Shown here: positions 1 through 7,475 of the stretch, one piece after another | Position numbering within the stretch: position 1 is the first letter of the stretch | Layout of the letters: each line of letters begins with the position of its first letter | Source: Bacteroidetes bacterium UBA2364 | GTDB lineage: Bacteria; Bacteroidota; Rhodothermia; Rhodothermales; UBA2364 | Reading direction: 5' to 3' | Assembly (NCBI GenBank): GCA_002344075.1 | Contig: DDTM01000086.1 | Coordinates: 11,333-75,332, forward strand | DNA: 64,000 nucleotides | Made by a program: the position numbers and the translations under genes | The notes under the pieces: generated by a model | Seen by the model: the letters and a program-made list of their open reading frames with translations, nothing else | Told to the model about the DNA's origin: nothing | The model's database searches: none

Positions 1-311
1 CAGAATTTTATATTTTCTTGCCGAATGGGAATGACTTTGTAGCGTCCGTAATAAACTGCACCGGCAAATTGGTCGCCAATATTTATACATAACCTGCAAC
101 CATTATGAAGAGCGCGGTATCACTCTTCCCAAACCAAATTCAGGTTGTTAATGTAATTTTCATAGCTGTCGTAAAAACCGACTTGATTGTCTGTTCCATA
201 GTCCTTTAACTGCCAATAGGGCGGTGAAGTAATAGCTAAATGCACCGAATTATCAGGTAATTCAGTCATTTGTCTGCTATCTTCGTTTATTATTTTATGA
301 TGCGTTTTCAA
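1..311 (-). pseudogene. DNA methyltransferase (N4/N6, TSPPY type), N-terminal part with in-frame stop
   Basis: Starts at 311 on the minus strand. The first 63 residues carry the motif-IV signature TSPPYW of amino-methyltransferases that modify adenine N6 or cytosine N4, preceded by a DSxxxxxxLPDNSVHLA stretch typical of the family. An in-frame TGA lies at 122-120. The same frame then continues open to the window edge with family-like sequence (YRALHNGCRLCINIGDQFAG and onward), so the stop interrupts a conserved region where relatives usually read WEECYR. One base change at 120 would restore Cys (TGC/TGT) or Trp (TGG). The gene continues beyond position 1. It is a nonsense-mutated gene or a base-call error; no restriction partner is visible in the window. 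Confidence 0.75.
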
Positions 312-722
312 ATCTTTTTATATTAAATTTTGCATAGCCAATTTTAGCCCAAATATCGGCTCAACCGTCTAAAGGTTATCAAGTTTTCACCTGTAGCTCA
401 ATCGTAGCAGTAGCACCCTGCTTATTTCCGACAACGTCTGCGAATTTGCGTCGTCGCTCATTCGCCTCTGGCAATTGGCGTGCTTTTACCGACCCAGTCT
501 TTAACTGTCAACTTTTTATAATACCTTCAGGTTTTGTAAAATAGGCTGTGTTGTTAGTGAAGAAAAGCGGATCAGCTACAGTTGTAGCCTCCGTTGAAAA
601 CGGGAACTACTCCGGTTACACCATTAACCCATCCGGTTGCCGTATTGGAGTTTGGCATGGCTGTACCTGAGCGAGTATTTTATTGTCAAAATATCGTTTC
701 CTGTCACCAAACCATAACCTTG
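312..722. other. Intergenic region between divergent genes, no gene seen
   Basis: About 410 bases between the leftward methyltransferase remnant and the rightward dioxygenase-like lipoprotein gene. The frame of the lipoprotein gene stays open upstream to an ATG at 594, but that stretch has no family-like sequence and would bury the signal peptide. No RNA gene, convincing terminator or repeat was recognised here. Confidence 0.5.
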
Positions 723-1904
723 ATGGATACCTCTCGTTTATCCAATTTTCTACTCACTGTTTTTTTCGCTGGCCTAAACGTCTTGGGTTGTAAAGGCCAA
801 TCTGCAAGTCCTATGGTCAATAACCTTCCGGATGGACCACCTGCCGGAAAACCGCCCGTTGATATTTCGTGGACAGACAAAAGTCCAGGATGGAAGCTAA
901 ATGGCCCCAAATTGCTGATTACAGGTATTGTTTTTAAGTCCGACGGACGAACACCCGCACCCAATGTGGTGGTTTATTATTACCATACCAATACCGAAGG
1001 ACGATACGTCCATATACCCGAAGAACCACAAAGTATGCCTCCCAATGCACAAGGGCAGACCCACGGCCATATTCGGGGTTGGGTAAAGACAGGTGCTAAT
1101 GGCGTGTATGAGATCTACACCATTCGTCCAGGCAAATATCCCCGCTTTGAAGAACCCGCCCATATCCACCTCACGGTACAAGAACCTGATCAGAAGGAGT
1201 ATTATATAGACGATGTAGTCTTTGACGATGACCCCTTACTTACCACCCCAAAGCGGCTAAAAATGGAAAATCGTGGTGGAACAGGCGTGGTACGACTCGT
1301 CAAAAAAGATGACCTGTTTATCGGTGAACGCAATATTATTCTCGGTTTGCATATTCCTGGATATGCCGCCTCATCGGAGCAGGGCATCACTTCTGGCAGG
1401 AGTATTGGTGAAGACGTTTTTTCCTTTATACCCACCCATGCTTGGGGCCCCGATAAAGGCAGTAAAGCTTGTCCAGTGTGTAAATACGGCCAGTTTCACG
1501 GCATTCTGTACTTTGTTGGGAATCATCCCAATTGGTCCGAAATCCGAAAATGGCTTACGTTTTTCGAGGCCGAAAGCATCCGACGTGGGAAATATCTGAA
1601 AGTATATTTTGTGTATGGAAAAGCAGATCACCAAGGTCCCACCGACCAAAACGCTACTTTGGCAGCATTAGGAGCAGAATTAAACATTCAACACGTCGCC
1701 CTAACCTATGTCCCTTCATTTCATGATGAAGCATCGGACGTCATTCACAATAAAATAAATCCGGAAGTTGAAAGTACTTTCATCTTATTTAAACGTCGAA
1801 ATATCTTTGACAAATATATAAATCTAAAACCAACCGAAACAAATTTTGAGCAAATTATCAACCGTTTAGAGGCTTCAAAAAATGCATATTTTGGCTTAGA
1901 ATGA
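723..1904 (+). CDS. Exported intradiol dioxygenase-like lipoprotein with thioredoxin-like C-terminal domain
   Basis: The 393-residue reading from the ATG at 723 begins with a lipoprotein signal ending VLGC (Cys23), so it should be lipidated outside the cytoplasm. An upstream ATG at 594 would bury the signal peptide. Residues about 60-210 match the intradiol ring-cleavage dioxygenase fold (protocatechuate 3,4-dioxygenase beta-like). The iron ligands are all present: Tyr95 (GRY), Tyr139 (PGKYP) and the HIH pair His147/His149. Residues about 240-390 look like a thioredoxin-like domain with CPVC (Cys250-Cys253). The ligand set suggests a functional non-haem Fe(III) site, but exported relatives of this type have no assigned substrate, so catechol cleavage is not assured. 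No aromatic-degradation genes are nearby. Confidence 0.8.
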   Translation: MDTSRLSNFLLTVFFAGLNVLGCKGQSASPMVNNLPDGPPAGKPPVDISWTDKSPGWKLNGPKLLITGIVFKSDGRTPAPNVVVYYYHTNTEGRYVHIPEEPQSMPPNAQGQTHGHIRGWVKTGANGVYEIYTIRPGKYPRFEEPAHIHLTVQEPDQKEYYIDDVVFDDDPLLTTPKRLKMENRGGTGVVRLVKKDDLFIGERNIILGLHIPGYAASSEQGITSGRSIGEDVFSFIPTHAWGPDKGSKACPVCKYGQFHGILYFVGNHPNWSEIRKWLTFFEAESIRRGKYLKVYFVYGKADHQGPTDQNATLAALGAELNIQHVALTYVPSFHDEASDVIHNKINPEVESTFILFKRRNIFDKYINLKPTETNFEQIINRLEASKNAYFGLE

Positions 1905-2477
1905 AAAAATAATTTAATTATTATGGATCAATATTATTGGGAGGACAGTTCAAAACTTATCAAAGTACAGAATGGGTGCGTTTCAAAATTTCTCCAAGCA
2001 CTTCGTGCATACCCCTTTCTATTCCTATGGGTTCTCCCATGATGTCGCTCCTACGGAGCTTTTCTCAATAGTAAGTAACGATGTCACCGAATCTAAGTGC
2101 GTCGTAATATCTGTTGGCATTTTTGAACTGCACCCAGAGGAAAGTACCTACATTATTAATTCCATGATTTTCAGGAATTATCCTAATTTCCCTTAGCCCC
2201 ATTCTCACAAATTGTGGCTCCTTTTGGCCAAAACCCTTGCCCACTATCATATTCGGTAATGATTCCACAGCATCCCCCCGATTCTCGGATTTGGTTATGC
2301 GTCATGTAATGCACTCTACCATGATAGACATAAAATTTATCTATTCAGTGCATCTTCTCGTTTGGGAGACTACTGCGGATACCCTCATCCACGAAAACAC
2401 AAAACACCTTGACATTGACGGTTAAAAAGAGTATTCTTAGCCTCTCTTCTCTTTCCGTTCACTGAATCCATATACCG
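1905..2477. other. 573-base intergenic region with hairpin cluster, no convincing gene
   Basis: No convincing gene. A 39-codon frame starts at 1924 and a 67-codon minus frame lies at 2065-2268; neither shows a recognisable family, signal peptide or clear codon bias. The region contains the triple-hairpin element listed separately (1998-2059). It could hold remnants of a lost gene. Confidence 0.5.
1998..2059. repeat. Cluster of three short hairpins; copy A of a palindromic repeat
   Basis: Three perfect small inverted repeats follow one another: GCAC-TTC-GTGC (1998-2008), ATGGG-TTCT-CCCAT (2027-2040) and GCTCC-TAC-GGAGC (2047-2059). The last, with its ATGTC flank, aligns at 14 of 18 positions with a second site at 19652-19669. 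It looks like a REP-like interspersed element; function unknown. Confidence 0.45.
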
Positions 2478-3278
2478 ATGAGATCAACATTACTTCTTTT
2501 GTTGTTACTCCACTCATTCGCCTTGCTCCATGCCCAATCTGCTTTTGGCGGCCTCACCATTGGCGCAGCATATGGCATTGATCGTATGGACAGCGCAAAC
2601 CTCAATTCATTTGTCGAATCGTTTAATACCTATTATGCAGCGAATATCAAAGCCAAGTATGCTTCTTTTCCGGAGGCATTATCCGGCCCAGCAATTCGGG
2701 TGGGTTACCGAGGCTCCGGATTGGTGGGCAAAAAATTGGCAATGGCTTTTCAATACCAAACGGGGAAACATCATGTACCAAGATCTGCTACTTTGGGTAC
2801 AGGTCTCAAAAATGAAATAAATTTAGATATGGTGAACCGCGACGTATTAATAGAATTGGGCGTTGGTGGGAAACGTGGCTTCCTGAATGCACTAATGCAG
2901 GGGCAATTCCGCAACAGCACCATCACTTATTACACCATTTACCAAGATGGTTCACGTAGCATTGGTTATGAGTTTGATATCAACGGTTATTACGAGGTTT
3001 CTACACCCGAAATTATGGCAGGTGTTTCTGCGGGCCTACAACTCGGAAAACGGGTGATCATACCCATTCAAGTGGTTTTTCCGGTTTGGCTTCCCGGAGG
3101 CGACTTTATCAACATGACCGATTATGACACCAGCCGCTATCGTTCCAATGACTTCCCCCGCGAGTTTGACTTCTGGGTTAAAGACCGCTGGGGTGTGGAT
3201 GATGGGAATGCCATCACGCAAGGAAACTTTCGCGGTATGCGGTTTTCCATCGGAGTAGAAATTCTACTGACCCGCTGA
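2478..3278 (+). CDS. Exported protein, probable outer-membrane beta-barrel, unknown function
   Basis: 266 residues beginning with a clear signal peptide (MRSTLLLLLLLHSFALLHAQ, cleavage after HAQ). The mature part alternates short polar turns with beta-prone stretches rich in Gly, Tyr and aromatic residues, as in small Bacteroidota outer-membrane barrels, and ends in a beta-like strand (RFSIGVEILLTR). It lies 28 bases upstream of two lipoprotein genes and is probably co-transcribed with them. No named family was recognised; the barrel assignment is an inference from composition. Confidence 0.65.
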   Translation: MRSTLLLLLLLHSFALLHAQSAFGGLTIGAAYGIDRMDSANLNSFVESFNTYYAANIKAKYASFPEALSGPAIRVGYRGSGLVGKKLAMAFQYQTGKHHVPRSATLGTGLKNEINLDMVNRDVLIELGVGGKRGFLNALMQGQFRNSTITYYTIYQDGSRSIGYEFDINGYYEVSTPEIMAGVSAGLQLGKRVIIPIQVVFPVWLPGGDFINMTDYDTSRYRSNDFPREFDFWVKDRWGVDDGNAITQGNFRGMRFSIGVEILLTR

Positions 3279-3306
3279 TATTTTCAATCTTCTTAATAAG
3301 ACTATC

Positions 3307-3813
3307 ATGAACTTACGGCTATCATTCATTGGCTTGGCCATTATGCTGCTCTTTTCGGGTTGCGACCTTTTCGAGGCGCCCAAAGAGCGTTACATATCCA
3401 AAATGTTAGGGACATGGGATATCACAGAATTGAATCATATTTCTATTTTGCAAAATGGCACCACGCAGACCTTACTCCGGCAAGAAAACGCGGGCACTTT
3501 TGTTGCGTTTAAAGGCCCCGTTTGTGGTGAAGGCTTGGGTGGCGCTCTGACCTATTGCAATGACTTTACCTATAACGGCCCCATTTCTGGCCCCATTCGC
3601 GCAGTCCCTATGCCCAGACAAGGCTCTTTTAGTGTGGATGCCGCTGCCAAACGTGTCATTTTCATTCTCTCTGAGTGCAGCAGCCTCATTGGATGTGACC
3701 GCGCTTGGACGGTCGAGAAAAATACCGCACAGGAACAAGTTTGGTCATATTATAAAGTGGGCCCAAACGAAGTCTATACCGACAAATTGACCTTGAAGAT
3801 GCAAAAACAATGA
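3307..3813 (+). CDS. Lipocalin-like lipoprotein
   Basis: 168 residues with a lipoprotein signal (LLFSGC, Cys19). The mature start contains LGTWDITELN, the first-strand GxW signature seen in lipocalin-like domains of Bacteroidota lipoproteins. A central segment has four Cys residues (two near CGEGLGGALTYC, two near CSSLIGC), consistent with periplasmic disulfides. The stop overlaps the next start (ATGA), so the two proteins are translationally coupled. Ligand unknown. Confidence 0.65.
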   Translation: MNLRLSFIGLAIMLLFSGCDLFEAPKERYISKMLGTWDITELNHISILQNGTTQTLLRQENAGTFVAFKGPVCGEGLGGALTYCNDFTYNGPISGPIRAVPMPRQGSFSVDAAAKRVIFILSECSSLIGCDRAWTVEKNTAQEQVWSYYKVGPNEVYTDKLTLKMQKQ

Positions 3814-4238
3814 GTAGATGGTTTTTCTTACTGCTTCTGGGTTCGGTAGTTTCGGGCTGCGATTCAGGTGAACTACCTTGCCATGGTTTTGAATGCGAGA
3901 TTGCAGGAAAATGGGACATTCAAACCATTGATGGAAAAGCCGGACGTTGGGGGGTATTAGAAGTGTATAAAGGTAAAACCGGTGGCCGTCTTACATTCTA
4001 CTCAGAAACGACCGTGCCCCTACTGTTCAGTGCTTTTGGCGGTGGATATTGGGGGGACGACGACTTGCGCCTGAGCCTCTGGAACCTGACCATGCCCGAT
4101 GGAAGGTTAATGTCCTTTGAAGCAGGGGTCACACAATGGACCAAAGACACCTTTACCTTACGTGTGACCAAGTCGGCAGGGGATAACCCATTGACAATGC
4201 TTAAATTTGGTACGATTTGGGAATTAAAAAAGCAATAA
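3810..4238 (+). CDS. Lipocalin-like lipoprotein, coupled to the preceding one
   Basis: 142 residues with a lipoprotein signal (VVSGC, Cys17). The mature start has IAGKWDIQTID, parallel to LGTWDITELN in the upstream protein, and both end in a beta-rich stretch closing with a basic K-Q tail. The two are probably diverged paralogues. The start is fixed by a 4-base overlap with the upstream stop. No enzymatic motif is seen; a ligand-binding or envelope role is only inferred. Confidence 0.6.
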   Translation: MSRWFFLLLLGSVVSGCDSGELPCHGFECEIAGKWDIQTIDGKAGRWGVLEVYKGKTGGRLTFYSETTVPLLFSAFGGGYWGDDDLRLSLWNLTMPDGRLMSFEAGVTQWTKDTFTLRVTKSAGDNPLTMLKFGTIWELKKQ

Positions 4239-4307
4239 ACACGCAAGGAAGCAACACGGGAAAAGATGTGCTGGATGAAACACTTCCTAACGATTATGCT
4301 TAGTTAC

Positions 4308-5045
4308 TCACCCTACCGCTTCTATTTTCGCCAAAAGCCCAACCGCTTGTTGCAAGGTTTCCGGTTTACCTACGTCCATCCAATGTGATTCGTCGTGGTA
4401 ATGCGCCTTAATGGGGAAACGGCCCCCCAATTCAAGGTAGGTATCTATGATTGAGAAGCGTCCTGTTTGCGATATTTCTGAAAAAAATTCTGGGCTAATA
4501 ACATGTATGCCACTAAACGATCGTTCTCGAAAAGTCTTAGAAGATGGCCGCGCCCATTTTTCCTCGCCTGTTTTCAGATTACGCCAGCCACACAATATCT
4601 CTTGTTCATCAAACAAAAGCACCCGCGAGGTTTTACGACCACTAACCGCTAACGTTGCCAGAGCACCACTCTTGATATGGTCCTCATAAATTTCCAGCAG
4701 GTTTAGATCGGACAAGATGTCCACATTGTGTACCAGAAAAGGCTTGCCATCGTCAAAAAACCATGCCGCCTTTTGGAGCCCACCGCCTGTTTCCAAAAGC
4801 ACCTCCCGTTCGTCCGAAATGGTGATATTGACCCCAAAATTATCATGTCCGGCTAAATAATCCATAATCATGTCCGGAAAATGGTGGACATTGATAATTA
4901 GGTCCTTGAATCCAAATCGCTTCAAGCGCAGAATAATCAGGCCAAGTAAAGGCGTTCCATTTACTTCAACCAAGGCTTTAGGAACAGATTCTGTTAGCGG
5001 ACGCAGGCGCGTGCCCAGCCCGGCAGCAAAAATCATGGCTTTCAT
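4308..5045 (-). CDS. Sugar-phosphate nucleotidyltransferase (MurU/HddC-like)
   Basis: 245 residues. The N-terminus carries the nucleotide-binding signature AGLGTRLRPLTESVPKALVE of the NTP-transferase superfamily, including the Arg and Lys that contact the triphosphate. VHNVDILSDL is the metal-binding Asp region. The C-terminal HWMDVGKPETL segment is typical of short sugar-1-phosphate nucleotidylyltransferases. Length fits MurNAc-1-phosphate uridylyltransferase and heptose-1-phosphate guanylyltransferase, both about 225-245 residues. No kinase partner such as AmgK lies alongside, so the sugar and nucleotide cannot be fixed from context. Confidence 0.8.
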   Translation of the reverse strand: MKAMIFAAGLGTRLRPLTESVPKALVEVNGTPLLGLIILRLKRFGFKDLIINVHHFPDMIMDYLAGHDNFGVNITISDEREVLLETGGGLQKAAWFFDDGKPFLVHNVDILSDLNLLEIYEDHIKSGALATLAVSGRKTSRVLLFDEQEILCGWRNLKTGEEKWARPSSKTFRERSFSGIHVISPEFFSEISQTGRFSIIDTYLELGGRFPIKAHYHDESHWMDVGKPETLQQAVGLLAKIEAVG

Positions 5046-5130
5046 AGACGATAACGTAGGAGTTGAGGGGAGAGAAACACATTGTTAATATACGGTGCTT
5101 GGATGTCTTCCGAGCCATCTGGTTAAAAAG

Positions 5131-5166
5131 TATAAAAAAAAAGCCAAACGTGTTTGTTCGGCTTTT
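5131..5166 (-). terminator. Intrinsic terminator of the lexA operon
   Basis: Read leftward, a 7-bp stem (AAAAGCC / GGCTTTT, 5139-5145 with 5160-5166) is followed by a run of T. It lies 35 bases past the end of the downstream lexA gene. Confidence 0.8.
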
Positions 5167-5201
5167 GTGGTGGCAACATGTTCTTTCCTTGTATTGCGTC
5201 C

Positions 5202-5855
5202 TTAAGAGCCACCCATGGTCATCATTGCACCATCTTTCCCAATACGGCCAATGTAGCGACCAATTATTTGTACATCTTCAAATTCAAAGCGCTGCTTATC
5301 CACAATGATATCTTCCAATTCGTGGTTGGCAGGCTCCAACCGCAATCCGGTTGACTCCCGAAAGACCCGTTTAAGCGTGGTTTCTCCATCTATCATAACC
5401 GCGCCAATCGCACCATTGGGTAAATCAGTTTCTTGCGACAACAAAACATAGTCACCATCCAAAATACCCGCTTCAATCATGGAATTGCCCTTTACACGAA
5501 GTGCAAACATCCGCTCTAATTTGGGAAACAAGTCTTCTAACGTCAGGTCTCCCAAGTCTTCACCCACGGCTTCTTGCAAAGCCCCCGCCGTAATAATACC
5601 GGATACAGGAATACCCCGCGAGGCAAGAGGTATCTCTAATTCCTGATGCGGGAAATGGTATCCGTTCCCATCTCGGACAAGATACCCTTTTTTTACAAGC
5701 GCCTGTAGGTTTTGGGTGACGCTATTAGGGGACCTAAACCCAAACTCATCTACCAAGTCTCCATATGTCGGCCAATTAGAACTGGATCGAACATAGGTTT
5801 TTATGTAGTGTAGCACTTCTTGTTGCTTGGGCGTCAGTTGTTTTCTGTTAATCAT
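5202..5855 (-). CDS. lexA: LexA repressor (first of a tandem pair)
   Basis: 217 residues. The N-terminal winged helix-turn-helix (about 1-65) is LexA type: LTPKQQEVLHYIKTY, then a recognition region around FGFRSPNSVTQNL. The C-terminal S24 peptidase domain has all that autocleavage needs: the Ala90-Gly91 scissile bond (ITAGALQEA), Ser125 in GNSM and Lys162 in TTLKR. It represses SOS genes and self-cleaves on RecA filaments. It lies 21 bases downstream of a second lexA-like gene and is followed by a terminator, so the pair form one operon. It is the more canonical of the two. Confidence 0.93.
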   Translation of the reverse strand: MINRKQLTPKQQEVLHYIKTYVRSSSNWPTYGDLVDEFGFRSPNSVTQNLQALVKKGYLVRDGNGYHFPHQELEIPLASRGIPVSGIITAGALQEAVGEDLGDLTLEDLFPKLERMFALRVKGNSMIEAGILDGDYVLLSQETDLPNGAIGAVMIDGETTLKRVFRESTGLRLEPANHELEDIIVDKQRFEFEDVQIIGRYIGRIGKDGAMMTMGGS

Positions 5856-5876
5856 GGTAAAGAAAAGGTTTATCGT

Positions 5877-6518
5877 TTAAGCCGCAGCAGCCGTAACCAT
5901 TCTGCCGGAGTGGTTTACCCTCCCTACGTATCGGCCCAGTACACGAACTTCCTCGAAGAGGGCTGGATGGATTTTTACGTCAGGGAATTCATCATTTGCC
6001 GGAACCAGGTGGAGGCCCTGTTCGTCAGTATATATACGTTTCAAGGTTGTTTGTCCATTATATAAAACGGCTCCAATACCACCATTCGGAATGTCTTCAT
6101 CTATCAATAAGACCAAGTCTCCATCCTGAATTCCTTCATTAACCATCGAAGAACCTTTTACGCGCAGGGCAAACATACGGTTATACCGACGACGGTTGAG
6201 CAGGTCTATCGTAATGGTTCCCAGATTTTCTTCGACTGCTTCTTGCAAACAACCCGCAGTAATGACTCCTCGGATTCGGATTTTGCGTCTTTGCTGTTCT
6301 TCTTCGGGTGTGGTTAATTGGTACCCATTGAGGTCTTTCCGGAGGTATCCTTTTTTTTGCAGGGCTTGCAGGTTTTGGGTCACACTGTTTGGAGAGCGGA
6401 AGTCAAATCGGTCTGAAATATCATTATACGTGGGCCACAAGCCTGTCTCGCGAACGTAATCCCGCAAAAATTGCAAGAACGCTGTTTGTTTAGGAGTGAG
6501 GGGGTTGCGATTTATCAT
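5877..6518 (-). CDS. lexA: LexA-like repressor (second of a tandem pair)
   Basis: 213 residues from the ATG at 6518; a GTG at 6608 would place the promoter inside the gene. The protein parallels its neighbour throughout: MINRxxLTPKQ start, identical RSPNSVTQNLQAL recognition segment, Ala88-Gly89 cleavage bond (ITAGCLQEA), catalytic Ser124 (KGSSM) and Lys160 (TTLKR). The linker differs (PEEEQQRRKIRIRG). Both copies therefore look able to bind DNA and self-cleave. The shared recognition helix suggests overlapping operators; divergence elsewhere suggests different stability or cleavage timing. A phage CI-type repressor is unlikely, because the HTH is LexA type and no phage genes are near. Confidence 0.9.
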   Translation of the reverse strand: MINRNPLTPKQTAFLQFLRDYVRETGLWPTYNDISDRFDFRSPNSVTQNLQALQKKGYLRKDLNGYQLTTPEEEQQRRKIRIRGVITAGCLQEAVEENLGTITIDLLNRRRYNRMFALRVKGSSMVNEGIQDGDLVLLIDEDIPNGGIGAVLYNGQTTLKRIYTDEQGLHLVPANDEFPDVKIHPALFEEVRVLGRYVGRVNHSGRMVTAAAA

Positions 6519-6560
6519 GGTGATTTGGTATGACAATACTTTTACTTGTGTCTCACATAT

Positions 6561-6589
6561 ATAATACATAATTCCACTTGCCATGTCAA
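6561..6589 (-). promoter_or_regulatory. Promoter of the lexA operon with overlapping palindrome
   Basis: On the minus strand TTGACA (6589-6584) and TATTAT (6566-6561) are separated by 17 bases, a near-perfect -35/-10 pair, placing transcription start about 35 bases before the ATG at 6518. The -35 is embedded in CTTG-A-CATG-G-CAAG (6590-6577), a 14-bp dyad mismatched only at its two symmetric spacer positions. It is a plausible LexA operator for autoregulation. The group's main sigma factor often prefers other -10 motifs, so use of this promoter is inferred. Confidence 0.55.
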
Positions 6590-6635
6590 GCATTTGCAAG
6601 GGGGACACATATGTTAAATATAAAATTAGCGAAGA

Positions 6636-7385
6636 TCAGGTGTCCATTTGTGCCAGTACATCGCGGGTACGAGATCGGTGTAGGCCTTCAAAATGATGGG
6701 TTAAATAAGCATCTATGAGTTGTCGTACCTCATTTCGGGTTTGTGGATCGAGGGCAAATCTAAGCAGGGTTTCTAATGGAGCCAAAGCAAGGGTGGCCAA
6801 GGCACGCAAGGCAGCCCTGCTGGCACGTTTTGCGACACCTTGAATTTGGATATGCGCTGGCAAAACCGACCCCTGTTCCAACAAAAACCAACCACCTTCT
6901 TCGCCGACTTCTTCCACGGTTGTTTTTTTGATGTGGGGTGCAACGCCAAACAGAACGGCGAGCCGTAACTCAAAATAAAACAAAATGTTATCAGCATGGT
7001 ATGTTACATCATTCAGGGTGGCGAGTGCTTCTAATAACAAGGTGAACAGCGGGATGTTTATGGCCTCTGTCTCGGAAACAGCATCCACCAGTTCCACCAT
7101 CTGAAATGCCAATGCGGTTTTAGCCGGATTGCGGATCAGGTCATAAAGGGGATACAATCGGGTGGTTTCGCTCAGTGTTTGCAGGTCACGTGTAGGTTTG
7201 TGATAATAAACCGCTTGGATGTACGAAAGTGGCTCTAATGTGGCGCCAAAACGACTTTTTAGAGACCTTGCCCCCTTTGCTAAAACCGAAACCTTGCCCT
7301 TTTTTCGAGTAAAAAGGGTGATAATTTGGCTTGTTTCCCCATAGTTCATACGGCGCAAGACAATGGCTTCGGATTTTAGTATCAT
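6636..7385 (-). CDS. recO: DNA repair protein RecO
   Basis: 249 residues. The N-terminal OB-fold shows the family pattern: a start near SEAIVLRRMNYGETSQIITLFT, then KGKVSVLAKGARSLKSRFG, followed by the all-helical C-terminal part. RecO works with RecR to load RecA onto SSB-coated single-stranded DNA. The zinc-binding four-cysteine motif of many RecO proteins is absent; the protein has no cysteine at all. The gene lies just upstream of the lexA operon in the same direction, but the strong promoter between them suggests separate control. Confidence 0.9.
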   Translation of the reverse strand: MILKSEAIVLRRMNYGETSQIITLFTRKKGKVSVLAKGARSLKSRFGATLEPLSYIQAVYYHKPTRDLQTLSETTRLYPLYDLIRNPAKTALAFQMVELVDAVSETEAINIPLFTLLLEALATLNDVTYHADNILFYFELRLAVLFGVAPHIKKTTVEEVGEEGGWFLLEQGSVLPAHIQIQGVAKRASRAALRALATLALAPLETLLRFALDPQTRNEVRQLIDAYLTHHFEGLHRSRTRDVLAQMDT

Positions 7386-7475
7386 GGATTTATGTTCGAT
7401 GACATCTCAAACGACGCTGAAGACCTTTTGTCACATGGTTCCGAAAAATACAACATCTCATAGATTTCCCACACT

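Noticed and set aside
120..122. TGA as selenocysteine or reassigned codon
   Set aside because: No selenocysteine insertion hairpin was identified after the codon, and all other genes in the window use TGA as a normal stop.
1924..2268. Small open frames at 1924-2043 (plus) and 2065-2268 (minus)
   Set aside because: No family resemblance, signal or coupling. The plus frame runs across the hairpin element and the minus frame stops just short of it.
5877..6518. Second LexA as a phage CI-type repressor marking a prophage
   Set aside because: The DNA-binding half is LexA type and nearly the same as its neighbour, and no phage genes are present.
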